This document shows positions 8,867-17,976 of a stretch of DNA of 64,000 nucleotides, piece after piece (position 1 is the stretch's first letter; every line of letters begins with the position of its first letter). The notes below the pieces were generated by a model. That model had not been told where the DNA came from and searched no databases. It saw only the letters and a program-made list of their open reading frames with translations. This stretch comes from a virus: positions 1-64,000 of IMG/VR virus record IMGVR_UViG_3300044641_004197. One strand, written 5' to 3'. The translations under genes and the position numbers were made by a program.

Positions 8867-9910
8867 TTATTTAATAGCTAATTCTCTATATGGTGTTATA
8901 TTTCCCCATTTAACATTATATTTATCAAAATTAGGATGTCTTAACATATCCATAAATTCATTATACTCTGGATGTTCTTCTTTATAAACCATAGCATTTG
9001 TAAAAAATGTAGATTCATACCAAGGATAAATTAAATATGGTGCCGGTGTAAATCCGTAATCGTTTGCAAGTTCAACAAACTGAGGCAATTCTTTATAATT
9101 CTTCTGTTGTAAAATAAAAGACATTTCTACATAAAAAGTATATTTGTTTACTTCAATTTGTTCTTTTAAGAATTTAGTATTATCATTTAATGCCTTCCAA
9201 TTTCCACCTACACGTATTTGATTATAAGTTTCTTCTGTTGCAGCATCATATGAAATTAATATATGAACTATGTTATTATGAATTCTACTAATTTTTTCCC
9301 AATATTTAGGTGTCATCATTACAGCATTTGTCTGCAAACCAATCTTTAAATTAGGATATTGTTCACCATCAATGCTAAACAAAAACTCTCTATATAATTT
9401 TGCCGCAAAGGGATCACCTGATCCTGTTATGTTAATAGTTATAATTTTATCCGGATTATTCTTAATAAGTTCTAGTAATTTAAATTGAAACTTTTCATTA
9501 AGTTCATAATCTTTAACATTTAAATGATGTGCAATTTTTTCAGGACGACAACTTGGACATTCTAAATTACAACTTCTGTCATTGCACAAGTGTATATATC
9601 CTGGGAGTTTATCATATTCCAAGATGTAATTATCGATAATGGATCGGATTTCTGCGTCTTCAGTATCTCTATCAGGTAAAGTTCCTTCTTGAATATACGG
9701 ACAAATTTCTTGTTTACAATATTTAAAATTTCCATCAAGTATTGATTTTCTAACATCTTTCGCGTCAGAACTATTCCAAACATCAAATATATTGTCCGTT
9801 CTCAATTTTCCTATATTTTTGTGAATATAACAACATTGAGTTGCATATTCGTCGCCTACCAACAAAAAATCCCACGGCGCTTTACAAAACTTTTTAGTTA
9901 AATCTTTCAT
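8867..9910 (-). CDS. Radical SAM enzyme with N-terminal SPASM/twitch-like Cys-rich domain
   Basis: A 347-residue protein. The radical SAM cluster motif CNLECPSC (Cys114, 118, 121; CX3CX2C) binds the 4Fe-4S cluster that cleaves SAM. It is followed by barrel strands ITINITGSGDPF and IGLQTNAVM. Ahead of it, residues 9-70 hold FCKAPWDFL, CCYIH, an FDVWNSS helix and C65/C70, which looks like a SPASM/twitch auxiliary cluster module at the N-terminus instead of the usual C-terminus. Such proteins occur in surface-polysaccharide clusters. Likely chemistry is dehydrogenation, epimerisation or dehydration of a sugar or peptide, and the substrate is unknown. Confidence 0.75.
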   Translation of the reverse strand: MKDLTKKFCKAPWDFLLVGDEYATQCCYIHKNIGKLRTDNIFDVWNSSDAKDVRKSILDGNFKYCKQEICPYIQEGTLPDRDTEDAEIRSIIDNYILEYDKLPGYIHLCNDRSCNLECPSCRPEKIAHHLNVKDYELNEKFQFKLLELIKNNPDKIITINITGSGDPFAAKLYREFLFSIDGEQYPNLKIGLQTNAVMMTPKYWEKISRIHNNIVHILISYDAATEETYNQIRVGGNWKALNDNTKFLKEQIEVNKYTFYVEMSFILQQKNYKELPQFVELANDYGFTPAPYLIYPWYESTFFTNAMVYKEEHPEYNEFMDMLRHPNFDKYNVKWGNITPYRELAIK

Positions 9911-9913
9911 ATA

Positions 9914-10294
9914 TTATTCTGTTTTTTCTTGTGTATAAATTTGATATAACGGATTGTTTTTATCAATTATTTTCCATATCTTCGATGTTTCGTCGCGGGT
10001 GACTACACATTCAATATTTATTTTAGTTAATTTTTTACTATCTATATCTTCTTCCAAATCAATATATGATAAACATTTAATTATGTCTCCGTTAAATTCA
10101 ACATCTATATATTTTTTACCAGCATACTCTTCAATCAAAGTTTCTGGCGCAACTTTCCACTTTTTTTCAAAATCATCATAATATACAAATGTTTGATTTG
10201 GTAATTTAACAACATCAAATCCATTGACATGTTTCAAATCGTCGATTGGAACTTTATAAACTGTATTCTTGAAGTAAATTTCTTTTATACGCAT
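9914..10294 (-). CDS. Hypothetical protein (126 aa)
   Basis: Not recognised. The 126-residue protein is predicted mostly beta, with alternating hydrophobic and charged residues, no Cys cluster, no signal peptide and no membrane segment. It begins MRIKEIYFKNTVYKVP and ends in a charged tail. It lies 3 nt above the radical SAM gene and 5 nt below the large glycosyltransferase, so it is an operon member. Being directly upstream of the radical SAM gene, it could be an accessory or substrate protein, but nothing in the sequence proves this. Confidence 0.6.
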   Translation of the reverse strand: MRIKEIYFKNTVYKVPIDDLKHVNGFDVVKLPNQTFVYYDDFEKKWKVAPETLIEEYAGKKYIDVEFNGDIIKCLSYIDLEEDIDSKKLTKINIECVVTRDETSKIWKIIDKNNPLYQIYTQEKTE

Positions 10295-10299
10295 AATAA

Positions 10300-12879
10300 T
10301 TATAACTTTTGATATATTTCAGAGTTGCTGAACTCAGAAACAAATGTTTCTAACATTATATTCTTTCTTAAATCAAAGTTCAACAAATAATTATGAGTCT
10401 GTCTAATCAAATCTAAATTTTTTAATTTATTTTCAGCCTCATTATAGTCGTTGAAATAAAATGGATAGTCTTCTCCTAAATATTCAATGACTGCAGGATG
10501 TCGATTTATCAAAATTGGAGTAGCTCTTGCTATTGCTTCAATAATTGCATTATTGGCACTACTATCATATAAGTCTAAAAATATAATATTTTCGGTCAAT
10601 AATTTGTCATAGTCATCATTAGACAGATGATCCAATAAATTGACGGACTTAGTTTGATGTTCAGTTAATTCAATGTTATATAAAGCACGTTCTACTTTAG
10701 ATAATCTGAATATAGTATCCTTACATTTATTATTTGGTAACAACCTTACTTTTTTATAAGGACTGTTTAGTAAATAAAAAGAATTTAGTTTTCTCAACCA
10801 CCATCCAATATTAACTACCGATTTATCGTTGTTCTTTATAAAATTTTCAAAATTAAACTTGTTATCTGGAATTTCAGTTGGATGATATAATACATTTATT
10901 GGTATATGTGAAATAATAGCTTTTAAGAAATTTGCATGATATTTCGACAATACATATAAACCTTTACAGTAAATTAAACTTTGTTTGAAATACTTATCAT
11001 TTAATATAGAATTTGGATATGCACTATTATCACTAAACCAAGTAGGCATATTAGGTGGGTTATGAAAAAATCCAACCCATGGCTTTCTATATGGAATATT
11101 TTTCTTGGATATAAACTCTTCTTTTCTCCACACAAAAGCATTTTCCAAAAACCCATCAACAATTATTCCACGGTTATTATGTAAATCAAACAATCCACCC
11201 AAAGCATAATCCCATCCAGATCTATGAGAATAGAATGAAATCTGGTTGTAATTTAAATTTATTTTACCACTTGGATTGTGTTTTGACGTTTTTATAAACA
11301 TCTCACCATAGTTACCATACTCAGTCACAATTTTACCGCCTAATTCTAGGCTCCTGTTTGTTTTTAAATTCTCATAGTATTCAGGAGTAATATATCGAAT
11401 AGAATCTATATTAAGAGTTCTTATGTTATCATTTTTATAATTTAAACTGATTGCATAAAGTTTATATGACAACTCTCTAGTATCACTGCTATTATATGTA
11501 AGTGAAGGAACAAAATAGTTTTGCAATAGTTTTATTTTAGGACTTATTTTAGTTATTTCTAAATTATTAGAACCCACACTAAAACTGTATTCTTTATTAT
11601 TACAGTATAACTTACCCTCAAATTCCGCGATAAAATGTAGAGTAATAGAATTTATAGTGTTGTCAAACACATATATGTCGAGTTCTTTAGATATCCATTT
11701 GAAATGAGATTTTCCGTCATGTTCCAAATCATAAACACCTTCACCAATACAGATTGGGTTTTTTTGTAAAAATTTACCAAATTGATTATCCGTATTTTTT
11801 AACATCAATTTCGATACGTGATCCAAATCAACTATTGCCCATTTATACGATTCGTCAAAATTAAACTTAGGAAATGAGGAAGAATTTACTGATTCTAAAG
11901 AGCAATTTACTAGTCCATCATAATTCTCGCCCAAATATTCTACATGACCACCAAATTTAGTAGTAATAATAGGTTTATTCAAATTAAAAGCATCAAATAT
12001 ACCTAATCCAAATCCCTCTGCTTTAGCCAACGAAATATAACAATCTCCGATATCATGTAAACTCTGTAATTCATCGAAGTTTAAATTTTCTTTAATAAAG
12101 GCTATAGGTGCATATTTTTTATTATTACATAACTTTATAGTTTCACTTATAGATTCAATACATTTCTTCTGTTCTTCTACTGAATGACCGTCTCTAAATG
12201 TTTTCAATAACAAAATAACACCATCATTTTCAGTGTATGTTTCGCAAAAAACCTTTACTAATTCTAATACGCCTTTTCTATCCGTTAATTGAGATATCGA
12301 ATAAAACTTATAGGCATCTTCAAATTGTCTATCAAGGATAGGAGAATCTGAAAAAACAATTGATTTTTTCTTTAAAAAATGTTCTAACTCATATCTTTTA
12401 TAAGGATAGGAAACAAATATATGAGGATCTACTAATATAGGTTTCTTTACACCCGATTTAATAAATGTAGTTTTATTCCATTCAGTAGGCACACTCACAT
12501 AATCGACCGCACTATTATTTATAGAATCAACCCATTCAGGCACCAACTTTTCAAATTCCCAGACAGTCCTTCCTATTAATACACCAGTATTTAACTTTAA
12601 ATCACTAATCAGTTTAGGCCATATATCTGGTGTAGAATGAATAATAGTAGTATCTAGATTTTCTAATTCTATAGAAGTAGTCTTATTAATATAAATATCA
12701 AAGTTAGAGCTTTGATTTTTGTGGGATTCATCACATGCAAATTGTATTGATTTAACGTCTATTTTTTTATTTAAAAGTTCGTAAATATAACCTTTAGCCG
12801 CATTCGCATATCCGGATGTTCCAGACTGACATACATATAATACTTTATTTTTTATAAAATTCCAAGAACTATTATTCAT
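10300..12879 (-). CDS. Large dual GT-B glycosyltransferase (two GT4-like modules)
   Basis: An 859-residue protein that looks like two glycosyltransferase units with a linker domain. Residues 1-400 form a GT4: VGRTVWEFEKLVPEWVDSIN, VSVPTEWNK, and the donor site SLAKAEGFGLGIFDAF followed by TKFGGHVEYLG. Residues about 400-530 are beta-rich without a known motif. Residues 540-859 form a second, more divergent GT-B unit (VGFFHNPPNMPTWF, YVLSKYHANFL, NAIIEAIARATPILINRHPA). Two modules suggest sequential addition of two sugars. It is the first gene of the leftward glycan run, after a weak promoter. Specificities are unknown. Confidence 0.7.
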   Translation of the reverse strand: MNNSSWNFIKNKVLYVCQSGTSGYANAAKGYIYELLNKKIDVKSIQFACDESHKNQSSNFDIYINKTTSIELENLDTTIIHSTPDIWPKLISDLKLNTGVLIGRTVWEFEKLVPEWVDSINNSAVDYVSVPTEWNKTTFIKSGVKKPILVDPHIFVSYPYKRYELEHFLKKKSIVFSDSPILDRQFEDAYKFYSISQLTDRKGVLELVKVFCETYTENDGVILLLKTFRDGHSVEEQKKCIESISETIKLCNNKKYAPIAFIKENLNFDELQSLHDIGDCYISLAKAEGFGLGIFDAFNLNKPIITTKFGGHVEYLGENYDGLVNCSLESVNSSSFPKFNFDESYKWAIVDLDHVSKLMLKNTDNQFGKFLQKNPICIGEGVYDLEHDGKSHFKWISKELDIYVFDNTINSITLHFIAEFEGKLYCNNKEYSFSVGSNNLEITKISPKIKLLQNYFVPSLTYNSSDTRELSYKLYAISLNYKNDNIRTLNIDSIRYITPEYYENLKTNRSLELGGKIVTEYGNYGEMFIKTSKHNPSGKINLNYNQISFYSHRSGWDYALGGLFDLHNNRGIIVDGFLENAFVWRKEEFISKKNIPYRKPWVGFFHNPPNMPTWFSDNSAYPNSILNDKYFKQSLIYCKGLYVLSKYHANFLKAIISHIPINVLYHPTEIPDNKFNFENFIKNNDKSVVNIGWWLRKLNSFYLLNSPYKKVRLLPNNKCKDTIFRLSKVERALYNIELTEHQTKSVNLLDHLSNDDYDKLLTENIIFLDLYDSSANNAIIEAIARATPILINRHPAVIEYLGEDYPFYFNDYNEAENKLKNLDLIRQTHNYLLNFDLRKNIMLETFVSEFSNSEIYQKL

Positions 12880-12886
12880 AACTTAT

Positions 12887-12914
12887 ATTGTATCAGATAA
12901 ATAGATACCGTCAT
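12887..12914 (-). promoter_or_regulatory. Weak sigma70-like promoter at the head of the leftward glycan run
   Basis: Read leftward: ATGACG (12914-12909), a 16-bp spacer and TACAAT (12892-12887), then 7 nt to the ATG of the dual glycosyltransferase. The -10 is five of six to consensus, the -35 four of six. It overlaps the stop codon of the clamp-loader gene. If active it would give an almost leaderless mRNA. Confidence 0.3.
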
Positions 12915-13861
12915 TTTAATTCTTTCAACAATCTAGCAATACAAGCCATGAAAGTAATTTCTTTATTTACCACCAAACTACTCTGATGCAAATACTCCGC
13001 AATTGTCAAAATTGCCAATGTCTGTTTACCAGCCGCATATTCATCAACACGTTCAAATAACAACTGATAAAGTTCATCGAATTGACGAAGACCTTCATCC
13101 GCAACCAATTGACGAATATCATTAAATGCAGTTGAAGGTTTAGTTCTCATTAATTCCATTAACTTAACCTTAATATCCTTACCAACCGAATCCATTTGAT
13201 TGATCTTGATCTCCCCATTCAAAACACTCTGTTGGGAATAATTCAAAATCTTTCTGATATCTGGATAATAAGCATTTACAATATATGCCAAATCGCCTGG
13301 AACATACTTAATCTGTTCTTTAGACAGAATATTACTTATATGGATTGCCACCTCTTTCTTACTAAGAGGTTCAATCTTATAAGTCTGACAACGAGACACC
13401 AACGCGGAAATAATCTTCTCTACATAATTACAAGTAAGGATAAACCGTGTAGTCAAACTATAGGTTTCCATCATATTACGAAGAGCCGCTTGAGCTTCTT
13501 GACTCAAGAAATCTGCCTCATCAAGAATGATAACCTTAAGTTTCTTAAATCCAGCACTACTAGCAAAACCCTTGATCTTATTACGAACGTTATCTACACT
13601 ATTTTCGTCAGACGCATTTACATACAAAATATCACATTGAATGTTCTTGGTGATCGCTTTTGCCAGTGTAGTCTTTCCAGTTCCAGCAGTTCCATAAAAT
13701 AACAAGTGTGGAACGTCTCCTTTATCGATAAAGGACTTAATAGTATCTTTTAATTGTTGATTTCCAATATAATTCTCTAAAGTAGTTGGACGATACTTCT
13801 CAACCCAAAGATAATGTGTATTTTCTGACGGTTTAACTTCTTCAAATTCAATAAAACTCAT
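12911..13861 (-). CDS. gp44: Clamp loader large subunit (gp44-like AAA+ ATPase)
   Basis: A 316-residue RFC-type AAA+ ATPase, close to T4 gp44 (319 aa). Walker A GTAGTGKT is at 57-64, Walker B VIILDEAD at 110-117, sensor 1 TCN near 143, and SRC at 156-158 carries the arginine finger. An N-terminal EKYRPTTLENYIG is typical of RFC-small/gp44. It would form a gp44-gp62-type complex that opens the sliding clamp (the next gene upstream in the transcript) and loads it on primer-template junctions. There is no Shine-Dalgarno sequence. A perfect 11-bp hairpin lies 14 nt before the start. Confidence 0.95.
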   Translation of the reverse strand: MSFIEFEEVKPSENTHYLWVEKYRPTTLENYIGNQQLKDTIKSFIDKGDVPHLLFYGTAGTGKTTLAKAITKNIQCDILYVNASDENSVDNVRNKIKGFASSAGFKKLKVIILDEADFLSQEAQAALRNMMETYSLTTRFILTCNYVEKIISALVSRCQTYKIEPLSKKEVAIHISNILSKEQIKYVPGDLAYIVNAYYPDIRKILNYSQQSVLNGEIKINQMDSVGKDIKVKLMELMRTKPSTAFNDIRQLVADEGLRQFDELYQLLFERVDEYAAGKQTLAILTIAEYLHQSSLVVNKEITFMACIARLLKELK

Positions 13862-13875
13862 ATAATTAATAGTAA

Positions 13876-13912
13876 AATTGGCTTCTCTTACAACAGGTAA
13901 AAGAAGCCAATT
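13876..13912 (-). promoter_or_regulatory. 11-bp hairpin between clamp and clamp-loader genes
   Basis: AATTGGCTTCT (13876-13886) and AGAAGCCAATT (13902-13912) are perfect complements around a 15-nt loop. On the leftward transcript the stem is followed by TTTTACTATTAATT, a weak U tract, and then the clamp-loader ATG at 13861. It could be an attenuator that lowers clamp-loader relative to clamp, or a translational operator. The partial U tract does not decide between them. Confidence 0.5.
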
Positions 13913-13954
13913 CTTAATGATGTAGGTTTTCCTTTTCTGTTAACATCCAGTATA

Positions 13955-14692
13955 TCAGTCAACGTTCTTAGTTTCAACGATATAATAAACCGATGTAAAG
14001 TCTCCACAAACAAACTCAGCCGTAGCTAGTCCTGCATCGCTAACTTTAAGGACAGCGGTTTCACAATCCTTATTAGCCATCAAGATTTCCTTGAAGTGGT
14101 TTGCGTTAAAATGAATAGTCTTAGACACGGTATCCTTACCTTCATTGGTATCAACCGACAACTTAACTCTGTTGGTATTAATGCTTGAATATCCCAAGAC
14201 AAACTCCAACTTACCCTTCTTGTTCATCAAGAGTGTGAAAGTATCAACATCTGGAAGAGCATTCTTCGCCTGAATAAACCTACCAACAAACTCAGAAGTC
14301 AACTTGATCTCCACATTAAACGGAGGAACCTTCTTAAGAGGTGGTGCTGCCGGAATAACTGAAAGGTCAGCGGTAACATACTGAATATCAGTTTTGTCAT
14401 CACTGAAGGTAATACTAGTCATCTTATCATTGACAATATCATAATTACCCTTGATTTCGTCATCCAATACATTCAACAACTTCAATAGTTTGGAAGTATC
14501 ATTAATACCGATTTCAGAGTTATCCAACTCATCAAAATTGTTCTTTACAACTGACAATAATACATTCTTGTCGTCAGTCAAAGCATTGACTTTAAGTGTC
14601 TTGGATGCGCTATCCACGATAATTCTAACCGATTCGATAGTTCCACCCAAATAATATTTGTTAATGAACGTTTTTAGTGTTTCTTTTGTCAT
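13955..14692 (-). CDS. gp45: DNA polymerase sliding clamp (gp45-like)
   Basis: A 245-residue protein, near T4 gp45 (228 aa), starting MTKETLKTFINKYYLGGTIE. The two-domain beta/alpha pattern fits a processivity clamp, with FNVEIKLTSEFVGRFIQAKN in the middle and acidic surface strands. Such clamps trimerise around DNA, tether the polymerase and, in T4, activate late transcription. The position directly upstream of the clamp-loader gene and downstream of polymerase supports the call. Base composition is visibly richer in GC than the glycan genes. A good sigma70-like promoter lies 26 nt upstream. Confidence 0.9.
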   Translation of the reverse strand: MTKETLKTFINKYYLGGTIESVRIIVDSASKTLKVNALTDDKNVLLSVVKNNFDELDNSEIGINDTSKLLKLLNVLDDEIKGNYDIVNDKMTSITFSDDKTDIQYVTADLSVIPAAPPLKKVPPFNVEIKLTSEFVGRFIQAKNALPDVDTFTLLMNKKGKLEFVLGYSSINTNRVKLSVDTNEGKDTVSKTIHFNANHFKEILMANKDCETAVLKVSDAGLATAEFVCGDFTSVYYIVETKNVD

Positions 14693-14717
14693 ATTTTTTA
14701 TTTAATTGTATTCTACT

Positions 14718-14746
14718 ACTATACTTTATGGTTTCTTTATGGTCAA
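14718..14746 (-). promoter_or_regulatory. Sigma70-like promoter upstream of the sliding clamp
   Basis: Read leftward: TTGACC (14746-14741), a 17-bp spacer, TATAGT (14723-14718). Both hexamers match five of six consensus bases. The predicted start near 14711 gives a leader of about 19 nt with no Shine-Dalgarno sequence. The -35 overlaps the stop codon of the preceding gene, so the clamp has its own promoter inside the polymerase operon. Confidence 0.6.
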
Positions 14747-15159
14747 CTTTTTATATCAAAATCAAAGAATTGTTTTGCAGTATCCGTATAATCGTCCGGT
14801 AAAATTATGCAGGGAGACCCGTCAACTTTATATAAATCATCTGGTGAAATATAAAAACATCCTATCTTATAATCTGCATATGCTACACTTCTCATTTGAT
14901 AATATACCTTTGCATTACAATCAGTTGTTCTAAACTCAATATAATATACCTTTGGGTCACTTAATCTATATAATTGACTGGTTGGTATATACAATTTAGT
15001 ATCAACGATTTGATTTTTATTGAATTCTACATACGGCCCCCTTTGTCCTATAACCACTCTGTTATAACCATGGGAAATAACATATGGAACATTTACGCAC
15101 AAAGGGATATTTGACCCATCCTCAATCGGAATGGTTAGCATTTCTTTATATTTACTCAT
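14743..15159 (-). CDS. Hypothetical protein between polymerase and clamp
   Basis: Not recognised. 138 residues, beta-rich and soluble, with a striking RVVIGQRGPYVEFNKNQI segment near residue 34 and YYIEFRTTDCNAKVYYQM later. No catalytic signature, signal peptide or membrane segment is seen. It starts 3 nt after the polymerase stop and ends just before the clamp promoter, in the place where T4 has RegA between gp62 and gp43. It does not resemble RegA in length or motif, so it is left unnamed. A role near the replisome is suggested by position only. Confidence 0.7.
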   Translation of the reverse strand: MSKYKEMLTIPIEDGSNIPLCVNVPYVISHGYNRVVIGQRGPYVEFNKNQIVDTKLYIPTSQLYRLSDPKVYYIEFRTTDCNAKVYYQMRSVAYADYKIGCFYISPDDLYKVDGSPCIILPDDYTDTAKQFFDFDIKS

Positions 15160-15162
15160 AAC

Positions 15163-17706
15163 TTAAAATCCGAAAAACTCACTAGCTTTAGCTTCATCTT
15201 CATTAGGATACGACCAGTGTAATACTTCATAGAAATCAATTAGTTTACTCTTGAGTTCTTGTTCATACATCGTATCTCTATCAATATACTTCTCAATGAA
15301 GTTCATTATTTGATCTGGATCGGTTCCATCCGCTTTCATAGCAAGACATTCGATACCATATTCATTTTGTTTTAGATATACCCACTTAATTTTCTGACCG
15401 TGGAAGATCGGTGGAATGATCTTGGTAAGACCAAACTTCTCAAGCAAGTCATTATAATGTAAAGCCGCTTTAACTTGTGCAGGAGTTCCACTGATAATCT
15501 GAAAAGGCAATCTCTTCTTTGGATTGTAATCCTTTCGTTTATCTTGACTCTGGAACTTAACACTGGTGTTCTTAGCAATATCAATAACACTATATGTCTT
15601 CATATCCTCCTTAAACTGAAGAATATTCTTATTAATAGTCTCTTGTTCCACTTTCTTTAGAAGATCAATCAAGAAACCTTTCATAAAAGTTCTGAACTTT
15701 GCTGGGAATGATGTTCTTACAACGTCAATACCTTTAACTTCAAGTTCATCACACACTACACCACCCTTGTTGATGATGAACTGGGCATATCTCTTCTTAG
15801 CCAACCAAAAGGATGTCTTAGCAATCACTTCTTGTTTCGCATCAAATCTATGAGTCTTGATATTAAATAATCTCAATGCCATTATATCAAACATCTTGTT
15901 TACATATGTCTGAGCTTCGCCAGTAACCTTTAGAATAGCCTCAGTCATTTGAGTTTCATCATTCAAATCAATATCAGGCATAGTCTTTTGGATAATAGGC
16001 AATGCACTAGCAAAGCAACTATCAGTATCTACATAGATAACATAGTCTTTGTCGTTTGCATCTTCACCCAACGTATTTTTATAGTATTGGTTAATAGCCT
16101 TATTAGCAGTTTGAATGATACTAACACCACTCAAAGTAACTGCTTCCGCATTATCCTTATCATAAAAACGGAATACAGGCAAACCCAAACAGCCATAAAT
16201 ACTGTTAAGCAAAATCTTTTGAATCTTTTGTCGTTGATCATAAAACTCATATAATTCCCAGTTCTTTTCTTCAGCATACTTACTGGCCATCTTACGCATT
16301 TCTTTACGTTCATTGAACCACTTAATTAGAATATTTGGTATAGTTCCACACTCTCCGTTTTCCGGAGGTTGTTTATACATAGCACCATTACTTGCAATAC
16401 TGAAATTATTATCAACCAGTAACTTTTTAAAATCATCACTATTATAACTTTGACCGGCAAGATAAACTGTAGGAAGATTTCCCCTCACAAATTCTTCAGC
16501 AGACCAATTTTCTGCTTTACCTACCTTAGTCTCTGGACTGATGTTAAGACTGATGATGATATTCGGATACATTGATGTAAGGTCCAAATCAAACACCCAA
16601 TCATAACGGCCAGGAACAGGATCTTTAACAAATGCTCCTTCAAACCCTTCTTCATTTTCTTCAAGTCTCTGTTCGTATTCTTCACGTCCTTCTAAAGGTT
16701 TATTTGGAGCAACTTTCTTCTTTCTACGAAGATACATAAGAATAGCACCCTCAAGGTATCTTGATGAAGTTCCAAACTGTTCATAAGAAACGTGACCGGT
16801 ATGACAAATACCTCTAGCAAGATCGATAAATTGAAGTTTCTTGTCAAGAGCTACAACGATTTTAACGTCATTCAAGTTATATTCGATATATTTGTTGATG
16901 TCTTCCTTATACAAATCATTCAAACTACCCTTATAACTGATCTTATCAATATTAACAACCTTCTTACCAATCGCACCTAGAGTATAACTAGGTTCATTCT
17001 TACCACTGAACTTCTTATATAGAATCAGATAATCCAAACAAGATACACCTGCAATAGTCATCTTTTCGGAAAACTTATTGAAATATGCAATACCAATCGG
17101 ACTAATTCTCTTTGCGTTGGTTTCTCCAACAACACGTTTGGTTCTATTGTAGAGATAGGTCATATCGAACCCATCAATGTTCCACCCAGTAACAATTGTA
17201 GGTCTGATTTCTTCCCACTTACTATAAAAATGTAACAACAATGATTCTTCATTGTCAAAACTTTTGATTTCAACATCTTCAGTTATACTATCTTGAAGTT
17301 TACATTCTTTATCTAGAATGAATGCAGTATACTTCTTTGTAGTAGAATCGTGAACAGCAATAGCTGTAATTTCTTTATCTCCTTGTTCAATAACAGGAAA
17401 TCCACCCTCCGAACTCACTTCGATATCGATAGTAGCAACAGTATGACCTTTTGAAGGATTATCACTATCTTCATACGCATCAATCAAAATACGAGTCTCC
17501 AGTGGAACATCACTCTCATACAATGACGGATCTCTCGGATTGAAATTGTAAACCTTCTCTAACTTATCTCCATAAATGCTCGTATATGTTCCACTTGCAC
17601 TCTTTCTATAGGCATAATTTCTAAATGGAAACTTAAGGTATCCTTTTTCATCATCCCACAAATGGATTTGGTTGTCTTTTCTATCAATAAAGATGTTCTG
17701 ATACAT
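15163..17706 (-). CDS. gp43: Family B DNA polymerase (gp43-like) with 3'-5' exonuclease
   Basis: 847 residues (T4 gp43 has 898). Exonuclease motifs: DIE at 94-96, GWNIDGFD at 174-181 and YNLND at 276-280. Polymerase motifs: A, DLTSMYP at 375-381; B, KILLNSIYG at 497-505; C, YVDTDS at 558-563. All catalytic acids are present, so both activities should be intact. It is the replicative polymerase, held by the clamp encoded downstream. The C-terminus ends ASEFFGF, a plausible clamp-binding tail like those of T4-type polymerases. It follows a small gene by 7 nt. Confidence 0.97.
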   Translation of the reverse strand: MYQNIFIDRKDNQIHLWDDEKGYLKFPFRNYAYRKSASGTYTSIYGDKLEKVYNFNPRDPSLYESDVPLETRILIDAYEDSDNPSKGHTVATIDIEVSSEGGFPVIEQGDKEITAIAVHDSTTKKYTAFILDKECKLQDSITEDVEIKSFDNEESLLLHFYSKWEEIRPTIVTGWNIDGFDMTYLYNRTKRVVGETNAKRISPIGIAYFNKFSEKMTIAGVSCLDYLILYKKFSGKNEPSYTLGAIGKKVVNIDKISYKGSLNDLYKEDINKYIEYNLNDVKIVVALDKKLQFIDLARGICHTGHVSYEQFGTSSRYLEGAILMYLRRKKKVAPNKPLEGREEYEQRLEENEEGFEGAFVKDPVPGRYDWVFDLDLTSMYPNIIISLNISPETKVGKAENWSAEEFVRGNLPTVYLAGQSYNSDDFKKLLVDNNFSIASNGAMYKQPPENGECGTIPNILIKWFNERKEMRKMASKYAEEKNWELYEFYDQRQKIQKILLNSIYGCLGLPVFRFYDKDNAEAVTLSGVSIIQTANKAINQYYKNTLGEDANDKDYVIYVDTDSCFASALPIIQKTMPDIDLNDETQMTEAILKVTGEAQTYVNKMFDIMALRLFNIKTHRFDAKQEVIAKTSFWLAKKRYAQFIINKGGVVCDELEVKGIDVVRTSFPAKFRTFMKGFLIDLLKKVEQETINKNILQFKEDMKTYSVIDIAKNTSVKFQSQDKRKDYNPKKRLPFQIISGTPAQVKAALHYNDLLEKFGLTKIIPPIFHGQKIKWVYLKQNEYGIECLAMKADGTDPDQIMNFIEKYIDRDTMYEQELKSKLIDFYEVLHWSYPNEDEAKASEFFGF

Positions 17707-17713
17707 AATATAA

Positions 17714-17941
17714 CTAGTTTATACCCAATTTAAGTTTGAGACCAGTAAATTTATCCATGTGTTCTGGTTTTATAAATTTTTCACACTGCACTATTCTATC
17801 CACCAATCGGTTATGTTTGATCGAACAAAATAACCTTGGTTCCATTTCCCAAGACATTACAGAAGGATTTACTTTATTTACGATGAACCACAATAAAGAC
17901 AATTCATCTTCGTTTAAGGATTCTAGTTGAGATAATGTCAT
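17714..17941 (-). CDS. Small hypothetical protein ahead of the polymerase
   Basis: Not recognised. 75 residues, mostly helical and soluble (MTLSQLESLNEDELSLLWFI, then an RLFCSIKHNRLVDRI segment). It lies 7 nt upstream of the polymerase start and directly behind a promoter-like sequence. Its predicted transcription start falls on the A of its own ATG, so its mRNA may be leaderless. Its place at the head of the polymerase operon supports a real gene. Function is unknown. Confidence 0.65.
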   Translation of the reverse strand: MTLSQLESLNEDELSLLWFIVNKVNPSVMSWEMEPRLFCSIKHNRLVDRIVQCEKFIKPEHMDKFTGLKLKLGIN

Positions 17942-17947
17942 TCAACC

Positions 17948-17976
17948 AATATACCACACTAAAAACAAGAAATCAA
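17948..17976 (-). promoter_or_regulatory. Promoter of the polymerase operon, leaderless spacing
   Basis: Read leftward: TTGATT (17976-17971), a 17-bp spacer, TATATT (17953-17948), then exactly 6 nt to the ATG at 17941. With standard spacing the transcript would begin on the A of the start codon. The -35 is only four of six, the -10 five of six. The same spacing occurs at two other genes in the window. Confidence 0.45.

Noticed and set aside
13895-13945. Ten-codon frame (MLTEKENLHH) between clamp and clamp loader
   Set aside because: Very short, no conservation evidence, and it runs into the hairpin; treated as chance.
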